Source: Actinomycetota bacterium
GTDB taxonomy: Bacteria; Actinomycetota; Thermoleophilia; Gaiellales; Gaiellaceae
Length of the DNA: 10,209 bases
Assembly (NCBI GenBank): GCA_013695295.1
Contig: JACDAS010000229.1
Location: forward strand, 1 to 10,209
Direction: 5' to 3'
Shown here piece by piece: positions 1 to 5,435 of this stretch. The position numbers and the translations under genes were made by a program. Below the pieces are notes generated by a model. That model worked only from the letters and a program-made list of their open reading frames with translations, made no database searches and was not told the origin of the DNA. Positions within the stretch are counted from its first letter, which is position 1. Each line of letters begins with the position of its first letter.

Positions 1-25
1 GGCCGCGAGTAGCGTACCGGCGGGC

Positions 26-376
26 ATGCGCGTCCATGTCGCGTTCACTCCGGCCGAGACGCTCTCGGCACCCGTAGCCGTCGTCGTGGACGTGCTGCGC
101 GCGACCTCGACGATCGCGCAGGCGCTCGACGGCGGCTACCGACGAGTCCTCTGTTGCGCGGGGATCGAGGAGGCCAGGGAGCTCCGTACCAGGACGGACG
201 CGGCCGTCGCGGCCGGGATCCTTGCGCGCGCCTTCCCGGACGCCCACGCGGGCTGACCGCGCGCACCTACGGGCCTCCGGGCCTCGAGGAGGACATCGCC
301 TGGTGCGCGCGCGAGAACGCGCTGGTCGTCGTGCCGCGGCTCGGCGGCATGGAGGGCTCGGCGGCGGAGATCGTCG
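26..376 (+). pseudogene. comB: comB remnant (2-phosphosulfolactate phosphatase), internally deleted and frameshifted
   Basis: The first part (from ATG 26) reads like the N-terminus of ComB-family 2-phosphosulfolactate phosphatases, with a VVVDVLRATSTIAQAL core followed by an IEEAREL segment. After about residue 54 it jumps to DAAVAAGILARAFPDAHAG and stops at 254-256. The sequence then continues one frame over with LTARTYGPPGLEEDIAWCAR and VVPRLGGMEGSAAEI, which looks like a ComB C-terminus. ComB proteins are about 230-240 residues. Here only about 115 codons of homology remain, so roughly the middle half, including the active-site region, is absent, and a frame change is needed near 248-256. 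ComB acts in coenzyme M synthesis in archaea; bacterial homologues are common with less certain roles. The family call is from recognised motifs without a search. A single-base assembly error could explain the frameshift but not the missing middle. Confidence 0.6.
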
Positions 377-402
377 TGAGCTGCGGCCCCTGCGGCCGAG
401 GG

Positions 403-594
403 CTAGGCCCTGGCGAAACGCCGCGCGAGGTGCTTGGCGCCGACCGCGATGCCGCCTGCTCCCGCCACTACCAGGCCCAGGATGTTGGTCGTCGTGCAGG
501 TGCGGCAGGCGTTGCAGCAGACCGTGGCCATCGGGGCGTGCTCGCCGTACTTTCCCGCTGCTTGGGCCATGCGGCCCGTCCAGATCTGCTTCAC
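403..594 (-). CDS. Small Cys-rich single-pass membrane protein, unknown function
   Basis: GTG at 594 gives 63 residues; internal ATGs at 570 and 531 are alternative starts, and none has a good ribosome binding site close by. From the ATG at 531 the protein begins MATVCCNACRTC, a CC-x2-C-x2-C cluster. A hydrophobic Gly/Ala/Val-rich stretch of about 17 residues (ILGLVVAGAGGIAVGAK) and a basic tail (KHLARRFARA) follow, so it looks like a tiny membrane protein with a positive C-terminal end. Third codon positions are almost all G or C from 531 to the stop, as in real genes here, and this is the best evidence that it is coding. It is divergent from imuB, and the SOS boxes lie between the two. I do not recognise the family. 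It could be a metal-binding or redox micro-protein, an SOS-induced membrane peptide, or a precursor peptide. Confidence 0.6.
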   Translation of the reverse strand: MKQIWTGRMAQAAGKYGEHAPMATVCCNACRTCTTTNILGLVVAGAGGIAVGAKHLARRFARA

Positions 595-612
595 AACTGG
601 ACTGTAGCCGCT

Positions 613-645
613 TCAGATCCGCACCCGGTCAGCCTCATCCCTCAT
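613..645 (-). CDS. Possible 10-codon leader ORF ahead of the small membrane protein
   Basis: ATG at 643-645 sits 8 nt after a perfect Shine-Dalgarno and reads MRDEADRVRI before TGA at 613-615. It is in the same reading frame as the GTG at 594, seventeen codons downstream, so only this TGA and six further sense codons separate it from the small membrane protein. It could be a regulatory leader peptide, the true start of an 81-codon gene broken by a nonsense mutation, or a sequence error. Codon use in this stretch has more A/T third positions than the downstream ORF, which favours a leader over a normal coding N-terminus. Confidence 0.35.
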   Translation of the reverse strand: MRDEADRVRI

Positions 646-653
646 GCCGATCG

Positions 654-661
654 ACCTCCTT
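654..661 (-). promoter_or_regulatory. Perfect Shine-Dalgarno (AAGGAGGT) on the minus strand
   Basis: The plus strand reads ACCTCCTT, so the minus-strand transcript has AAGGAGGT, the full complement of the 16S rRNA 3' end. The ATG at 645 follows after 8 nt. It is the strongest ribosome binding site I noticed in the window, and it serves a 10-codon ORF, not the recognisable start of the downstream small protein. It overlaps the imuB -35 hexamer by two bases. Confidence 0.65.
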
Positions 662-688
662 GACAGCGAACATCTGTTCGTATAGAAC
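660..688 (+). promoter_or_regulatory. Promoter of the imuB-dnaE2 operon
   Basis: TTGACA at 660-665 matches the sigma-70-type -35 consensus exactly. The -10 is either TATAGA (681-686, 15-bp spacer) or TAGAAC (683-688, 17-bp spacer), each matching four of six positions. Transcription would then start around 693-696, only a few bases before the imuB ATG at 699, giving a leaderless or nearly leaderless mRNA. This fits the lack of any Shine-Dalgarno before imuB. SOS box 1 fills the spacer and box 2 covers the -10/start region, so bound LexA would block RNA polymerase directly. Confidence 0.6.
667..680. promoter_or_regulatory. SOS box 1 (LexA operator)
   Basis: The sequence is CGAACATCTGTTCG, with a perfect 5-bp inverted repeat around a 4-bp centre. 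This is the GAAC-N4-GTTC LexA operator of Gram-positive and actinobacterial SOS genes (consensus CGAACRNRYGTTYC). It lies between the -35 and -10 of the imuB promoter. The operator is symmetric, so it could also repress transcription on the minus strand towards the small membrane protein. Confidence 0.85.
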
Positions 689-696
689 ACACGTTC
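685..696. promoter_or_regulatory. SOS box 2 (LexA operator)
   Basis: GAACACACGTTC is a second GAAC-N4-GTTC element. Its centre is 17 bp from that of box 1, and it ends 2 bp before the imuB ATG. With flanking bases it reads AGAACACACGTTCC, matching the CGAACRNRYGTTYC consensus at all but the first base. The tandem arrangement suggests tight LexA repression of the mutagenesis operon. Confidence 0.8.
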
Positions 697-698
697 CC

Positions 699-1883
699 AT
701 GATCGCCTGCCTCGTCATCCCGTCCTTCGAGCTCCGCGCTGCTCTCCACGATCGCCCGCGGCTCAGACTCGCGCCGGCTGCGCTGGCGCCGGCACCGGGG
801 TCCGAGCCGCGGCTCGGGCCCGTCACCGCCGCCGCCGAGGTCGCGGGCGTGAAGCCCGGCATGCGGCTTGGCGAGGCTCTCGCGACCTGCCCGTCGCTCG
901 TCCTCGTCGAGCGCGACCCCGCTGCCGCCGAGCAGGCTTGGGAGGGAGTGCTCCGCCGGCTCGAGCAGGGGGGCTTCGCGGTCGAGCCCGCCGGCCTCGG
1001 GTGCCTCTACCTCGAGACGCGGGGTGTCGAACGCCTTTACGGCGGCGTCGAGCCCGCGCTGAAGCGGGCGCTCGCCGCCGTCGGTCCTGCCTGGGATCCC
1101 CGCGCGGGCGTGGCGCAGCGCCGGTTCGCCGCCCTTGCGGCCGCGAACGTCGCGCGGCCCGGGCAGATCCTCATCGTCTCGAGCGAGCGCACGCGCGACT
1201 TCCTCGCGCCCCTGCCCCTGACGCTCCTCCCGCTCGAGCCCGAGCGACAGGAGGAGCTGGCGGAGCTGGGCCTGCGCTCGCTCGGAGAGCTTGCCGGGCT
1301 TCCGGGTGCAGCCGTCGCCGATCGACTGGGGCCCGACGGCCGGCGCGCCTGGAGCCTGGCGAGAGCGGAGGGGGAGGGCGGTGTCGCTCCGCGACAGCCC
1401 CCGTCGGCGCTCCTGGAGACACTCGAGTTTCCCGAGGCGGTGGCGAACGAGCTCACCCTCCGCCGGGCGCTCGGGGCGCTCCTCGAGCGGCTTCTCGCCC
1501 GGCCGGAACGAGCAGACGGGGAGCCGCGGAAGCTTGCTCTGTCGGCACGGCTCGTCGGCGGCGGCTCGTGGCGGCGCACCGTCACCCTTCGCGAGGCGAC
1601 GGCCGACCGCTCGCGTCTCCGCGCGGCACTCGGCTCGAAGCTGGCGGAGCTGCCGGGTCCGGCTAAAGCGCTCAGGCTCGAGCTCGTGGAACTCACCTCT
1701 CCGGGGGGCCGTCAACTCGAGCTCGTGCGACCGGAGGGCGAGGACACCCGCAAGCGTCTCCGGGAAGGCTTGCGCCAGGTGCGTGCGAGCGCCGGTACGG
1801 GGGCTGTCTGCACGGTCGTCGAGGTCGCACCGTGGTCGCGCCTGCCCGAGCAGCGCGCGATACTCGTCCCGCGCGACGGATGA
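699..1883 (+). CDS. imuB: ImuB, catalytically inactive Y-family polymerase-like mutasome scaffold
   Basis: This 394-residue protein has Y-family (DinB-like) layout: a palm-like N-terminus, a helix-hairpin-helix segment near residues 185-211 and a little-finger-like domain near 236-333. The catalytic acids of active Y-family polymerases are absent. The N-terminal DMD region reads CLVIPSFEL, and the usual SIDEAYLD is GLGCLYLE at residues 99-106, so Asp/Glu are replaced by Gly101/Cys102. This is typical of ImuB, which scaffolds translesion synthesis by DnaE2 without itself polymerising DNA. QLELV at 339-343 is a candidate beta-clamp-binding motif. The start at ATG 699 was chosen because it lies just after the SOS boxes and begins the conserved fold; there is no Shine-Dalgarno, consistent with a leaderless mRNA. 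Its last bases overlap the next gene (ATGA). No imuA lies beside it in the window. Confidence 0.88.
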   Translation: MIACLVIPSFELRAALHDRPRLRLAPAALAPAPGSEPRLGPVTAAAEVAGVKPGMRLGEALATCPSLVLVERDPAAAEQAWEGVLRRLEQGGFAVEPAGLGCLYLETRGVERLYGGVEPALKRALAAVGPAWDPRAGVAQRRFAALAAANVARPGQILIVSSERTRDFLAPLPLTLLPLEPERQEELAELGLRSLGELAGLPGAAVADRLGPDGRRAWSLARAEGEGGVAPRQPPSALLETLEFPEAVANELTLRRALGALLERLLARPERADGEPRKLALSARLVGGGSWRRTVTLREATADRSRLRAALGSKLAELPGPAKALRLELVELTSPGGRQLELVRPEGEDTRKRLREGLRQVRASAGTGAVCTVVEVAPWSRLPEQRAILVPRDG

Positions 1884-2179
1884 TCGAAAGGGGTGACGGC
1901 CCTTCGAGCTCCGTCCTCGGTCGAGCTCTCGAGCATCGCTCCTCTCGCGCTCTCAACGAGCCCCGGCCCGCGCTCGTCGAGACGGGTTTCGACGGGGCGC
2001 CGCGGCAGGTGAACCGTCAAGGCGTCGCGCTCGTGCGCGAGGAGTGGCGCGTGGTCGACCGCTGGTGGACGGAGGACCCGGTCAGCCGACGCTACTTCGA
2101 GCTGGTGCTCGAGAGCGGCGAAAACAAGGTCGTCTACCGCGACGAGGAGTGCGGGACGTGGTTCACGCAGCGGGCGTGA
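1880..2179 (+). CDS. DUF6504-like small protein of the imuB-dnaE2 operon
   Basis: ATG at 1880 overlaps the imuB stop (ATGA) and gives 99 residues. An in-frame upstream start at 1832 is less likely because it would sit deep inside imuB. The C-terminal half carries the recognisable core: VALVREEWRVVDRWW, then RRYFELVLESGENKVVYRDE and a GTWF end. This resembles the DUF6504 proteins that sit between imuB-type and dnaE2 genes in actinobacteria. It looks like a small beta-rich domain preceded by a low-complexity N-terminus, with no membrane segment. Its function is unknown. Tight coupling to both neighbours argues for a role with the mutasome, perhaps as an accessory or clamp/DNA-binding factor, but that is inference. 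The family name is from memory without a search. Confidence 0.8.
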   Translation: MIERGDGPSSSVLGRALEHRSSRALNEPRPALVETGFDGAPRQVNRQGVALVREEWRVVDRWWTEDPVSRRYFELVLESGENKVVYRDEECGTWFTQRA

Positions 2180-2180
2180 C

Positions 2181-5100
2181 ATGGAGTACGCCGAGCTCCA
2201 CTGCCACTCGGCCTACTCGTTCCTGGACGGAGCCTCCCGGCCCGAGGAGCTGGCGGTGCGCGCGGCGGAGCTCGGCTACGAGGCGCTGGCGCTCACCGAC
2301 CACGACGGCGTCTACGGCTCGCTGGAGTTCGCGCATGCTGCGAAGGCCTTCGGCGTCCGTCCGATCACGGGCGCCGAGGTCACGCTTGCGAGCGGTCACC
2401 ACCTGACCCTGCTCGTCGAGTCGGCCACGGGCTACGCGAACCTCTGCCGGCTGCTCACCGCCGCCCACGCGGAGACCCGCCTGCCAGGCCACGAGGCCGA
2501 CCTGCTCTCACCCGCGCTCGACCTCGAGCTGCTGCTGGAGCGAAGCGAGGGGCTCGTCTGCCTCTCGGGCTGCGCGCGCCACGGTCTCGCCGCGGGCGAC
2601 CCGAGCGCCGCGGGCCGCGCGGCCGGAGCCTTCGGACGCGATCGCTTCTACGTGGAGCTTCAGCGCCCGTTCGAGCGCGGCGACGTCCGGCGGAACGCCG
2701 CCCTTCGCGAGCTGGCGGGAGCACTCGGCGTTCAGACGGTGGCGACGGGGGACGTGCACGCGCACCACCCGCGGCGGCTCGCGCTCCAGGACGTGCTCGT
2801 GGCGATCCGGAGCCGCACGTCGCTGGACGGCTGCGAGCGGGAACGGCGCGGAAACCGCGAGAGCGTCCTGCGACCTCCCGCGGAGCTCCTCGAACGCTTT
2901 CCGGACGATCGGGATGCGGTCCGGCGGACCGCGGACGTCGCCGCGCGCTGCGAGTTCGACCTGACGCAGGAGCTCGGATACCGGTATCCGGACTTCTCGG
3001 ACGGGCCCGACCCGGCCGACGTCCAGCTCGCCGGTGTCTGTAGCCGCGCTTTTGAGGGCCGGTACAGCCACTCCCGATATCGCAGCCGTGCGGAAGCGCG
3101 GCTGCGAGAGGAGCTGGCGCTCATCGCCGAGCTCGGCCTGGCGGGATTCTTCCTCCTCCACTGGGAGGTGCTCGAGCTCGCACAGGAGGTGGCGGGCGAG
3201 CTCCGTGGTCCGGATTCGCCGCGGCGACTGCTGCCGCCGGGACGCGGACGGGGTAGCTCCGTCGGCTCGATTGTCTGCTACCTGACCGGGCTCTCGCACG
3301 TCGACCCGGTCGCCGGGGGGCTCTCCCTCGGCCGCTTCCTGAACCGGGAGCTCGTCGCCGTCCCGGACATCGACCTCGACTTCCCACGTGACATCCGCGA
3401 GAAGCTGATCGTCGCGGTCATCGAGCGCTACGGGCGCAAGCACGCCGCGCTCGTCGCCAGCTTCTCGACCTACCGGTCGCGTGGCGCGATCCGCGACGTC
3501 GGCAGAGCGCTCGGGCTGCCCTTCGGCGAGCTCGAGCGGCTCGCCCGGGTGACGGAGGGGAACCCACGCCGGGTGGCCGAGGAGGTGGAGCTGCTTCCGG
3601 ACGGCCCGCAGAAGCTCGAGTCGGCCCGCTGGCGGGCGCTCGGCGAGCTCTCGGCCGAGATCGCCGGCCTTCCACGCCACATCTCTCAACACCCGGGCGG
3701 GATGGTGATCTCGAGTCGGCCGCTCGTCGAGCTCGTGCCGGTCCAGCCGGCCGCGATGGCCGGCCGCCAGCTCTGCCAGTGGGACAAGGACTCCTGCGCC
3801 GACGCCGGCTTCCTGAAGATCGACCTGCTCGGCCTCGGCATGCTCTCGGCGGTCGAGGACTGCGTGGAGCAGATCGCCCGTTCCAGGGCGAACGCCGTGA
3901 CGATCGACCTGTCGCGAATCCCGCTCGACGACGCCGCCGTCTACGCCGAGATCCAGGACGCGGACACAGTGGGCGATTTCCAGATCGAGAGCCGCGCGCA
4001 GATGCAGAGCCTCCTGCGAACCCGCCCGGAGAACCTCGACGACCTGACCGTCCAGGTCGCGCTCGTCCGGCCCGGGCCGATCCAGGGCAAAGCGGTGCAT
4101 CCGTACATCGAGCACCGCCAGAAGCTGCGCGAGGATCCGTCCTTCGTTCCGCCGGTCGATCACCCGCTGCTCGCCGAGCCGCTCCGGGAGACGCTCGGGG
4201 TCGTCGTCTTCCAGGATCAGGTGCTCGAGGTATCGATTGCGCTCGCCGGCTTCACGGTCGGGGAGGCGGAGGGGTTGCGCCGGGCGATGAGCCGCAAGCG
4301 GAGCCTGGAGGCGCTCGAGGCCTACCGCGAGCGCTTCGTCGAGGGCGCTGCGACGAAGGGTGTCGATGCGGAGACCGCAAACCGGGTCTACGACAAGCTT
4401 GTCGGCTTCTCCGGATTTGGTTTCCCGAAGTCCCACGCCGCCGCCTTCGCCCTGCTCGCCTACCAGTCCGCCTGGCTGCGTCACCACTATCCGGGCGAGT
4501 TCCTCTGCGCGCTCCTGAACGCCCAGCCGATGGGGTTCTACCCGCCGGCGAGCCTCGTCCGCGACGGGCAGCGGCGCGGAGTCCGGGTGCTGCCGCCCGA
4601 CCTGAACCTGAGCGAGGCGCGGTGCGCGCTCGCCGGCGGGGTCGTCCGCGTGGGGCTTGCCTACGTGCGCTCGCTCGGCGAGGACGAGGCGGAGCAGATC
4701 GTCGCCGAGCGACTCGCGGGGGGCCCGTTCGCGGGAGTCCGGGAGCTCGTCCAGCGCACCTCGCTCGACCGTGCCGCGCTCGAGGCGCTCGTCGCCGCAG
4801 GTGCCTGCGACGCGTTCGGCCCGCGCCGGCAGGTGCTCTGGGAGCTGGGGCTCGTGCCGCGGGCCCAAAGCGTTCCCGGCTCGGGCGGGAGCGAACGCCA
4901 GCTGACGCTGCCGCTCGACCCGACGACGGAGGTGCCCGAGCTCCCCGAGCAGACCGACTGGGAGCGGATGCTCGCCGACTACCGCCACACGACGGTGTCG
5001 GTGGGCGTTCATCCCCTCGAGCTGCTCCGGCCGCACCTGCCCGGGGCGGTGCTCTCGAGCCGGGAGCTCGCCGAGGCGCCGAACGGCCGCCGGGTTGCGG

Positions 5101-5402
5101 TCGCGGGACTGGCGGTCGCCCGCCAACGACCCGCGACGGCGAAGGGCGTCGTCTTCATGCTGCTCGAGGACGAGCACGGGCAGGTGAACCTGATCGTGCC
5201 GCCGGCGGTGTACGAGCGCTTCCGCGCGATCGTGCGCGGTGAGCCGCTCGTCGTGGCGAAGGGGACGTTTGAGCGGGTGGGCCGAAACAGGAACGTCCTC
5301 GTCTCCGAGCTCGGGACGCTCGGCCCGCTGGCGCGCCGCATCGCCGGCGAGGCGGAGGTTTCGGCCGCGCTGCCGCCCGCTCACCACTTCGGGCACCGCT
5401 AG
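2181..5402 (+). CDS. dnaE2: Error-prone DNA polymerase DnaE2 (ImuC)
   Basis: This 1073-residue C-family polymerase carries out error-prone translesion DNA synthesis after damage. It starts with a PHP domain (HCHSAYSFLDG at 7-17; further candidate metal ligands H41, E66, H74, C131, D191, H193). The palm carries PDIDLDF with D398 and D400 as catalytic metal ligands, and the third, D621, is in DDLTVQVALVRPGP. GDFQIESRAQMQSL before it is DnaE2-like. A helix-hairpin-helix region follows, then a candidate clamp-binding motif QLTLPL at 907-912 and a C-terminal OB fold near 970-1060. The length (1073 versus about 1160-1180 for replicative DnaE1) and position after imuB support DnaE2. The ATG lies 1 bp after the preceding stop without a strong Shine-Dalgarno, so translation is probably coupled. 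It would be induced by DNA damage through the SOS boxes at 667-696. Confidence 0.95.
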   Translation: MEYAELHCHSAYSFLDGASRPEELAVRAAELGYEALALTDHDGVYGSLEFAHAAKAFGVRPITGAEVTLASGHHLTLLVESATGYANLCRLLTAAHAETRLPGHEADLLSPALDLELLLERSEGLVCLSGCARHGLAAGDPSAAGRAAGAFGRDRFYVELQRPFERGDVRRNAALRELAGALGVQTVATGDVHAHHPRRLALQDVLVAIRSRTSLDGCERERRGNRESVLRPPAELLERFPDDRDAVRRTADVAARCEFDLTQELGYRYPDFSDGPDPADVQLAGVCSRAFEGRYSHSRYRSRAEARLREELALIAELGLAGFFLLHWEVLELAQEVAGELRGPDSPRRLLPPGRGRGSSVGSIVCYLTGLSHVDPVAGGLSLGRFLNRELVAVPDIDLDFPRDIREKLIVAVIERYGRKHAALVASFSTYRSRGAIRDVGRALGLPFGELERLARVTEGNPRRVAEEVELLPDGPQKLESARWRALGELSAEIAGLPRHISQHPGGMVISSRPLVELVPVQPAAMAGRQLCQWDKDSCADAGFLKIDLLGLGMLSAVEDCVEQIARSRANAVTIDLSRIPLDDAAVYAEIQDADTVGDFQIESRAQMQSLLRTRPENLDDLTVQVALVRPGPIQGKAVHPYIEHRQKLREDPSFVPPVDHPLLAEPLRETLGVVVFQDQVLEVSIALAGFTVGEAEGLRRAMSRKRSLEALEAYRERFVEGAATKGVDAETANRVYDKLVGFSGFGFPKSHAAAFALLAYQSAWLRHHYPGEFLCALLNAQPMGFYPPASLVRDGQRRGVRVLPPDLNLSEARCALAGGVVRVGLAYVRSLGEDEAEQIVAERLAGGPFAGVRELVQRTSLDRAALEALVAAGACDAFGPRRQVLWELGLVPRAQSVPGSGGSERQLTLPLDPTTEVPELPEQTDWERMLADYRHTTVSVGVHPLELLRPHLPGAVLSSRELAEAPNGRRVAVAGLAVARQRPATAKGVVFMLLEDEHGQVNLIVPPAVYERFRAIVRGEPLVVAKGTFERVGRNRNVLVSELGTLGPLARRIAGEAEVSAALPPAHHFGHR

Positions 5403-5435
5403 CGGGCGGCCCTGCAGCCGGCCGGCCCCGTCGCG

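Noticed and set aside
613..615. Selenocysteine at the UGA between the 10-codon ORF and the small membrane protein
   Set aside because: No hairpin typical of a bacterial SECIS is evident just after the UGA, and the codon use before it does not look like normal coding sequence. It is left only as one possibility in the findings.
222..698. Upstream extension of the imuB reading frame
   Set aside because: The frame is open back to 222, but the translation is Arg-rich and crosses the comB remnant, the promoter and both SOS boxes. Y-family similarity begins at 699.
1884..1907. Inverted repeat just after the imuB stop (TCGAA...TTCGA with a GGG/CCC inner stem)
   Set aside because: An 8-bp stem with a bulge inside coding sequence of the next gene and no U-tract; it is as likely chance in this base composition as an attenuator.
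2508..5396. A 962-residue open frame on the minus strand, antisense to dnaE2
   Set aside because: Long antisense open frames are expected in very GC-rich coding DNA. The translation is Arg/Glu/Pro-rich without any fold motif, and dnaE2 on the plus strand has all its catalytic motifs.
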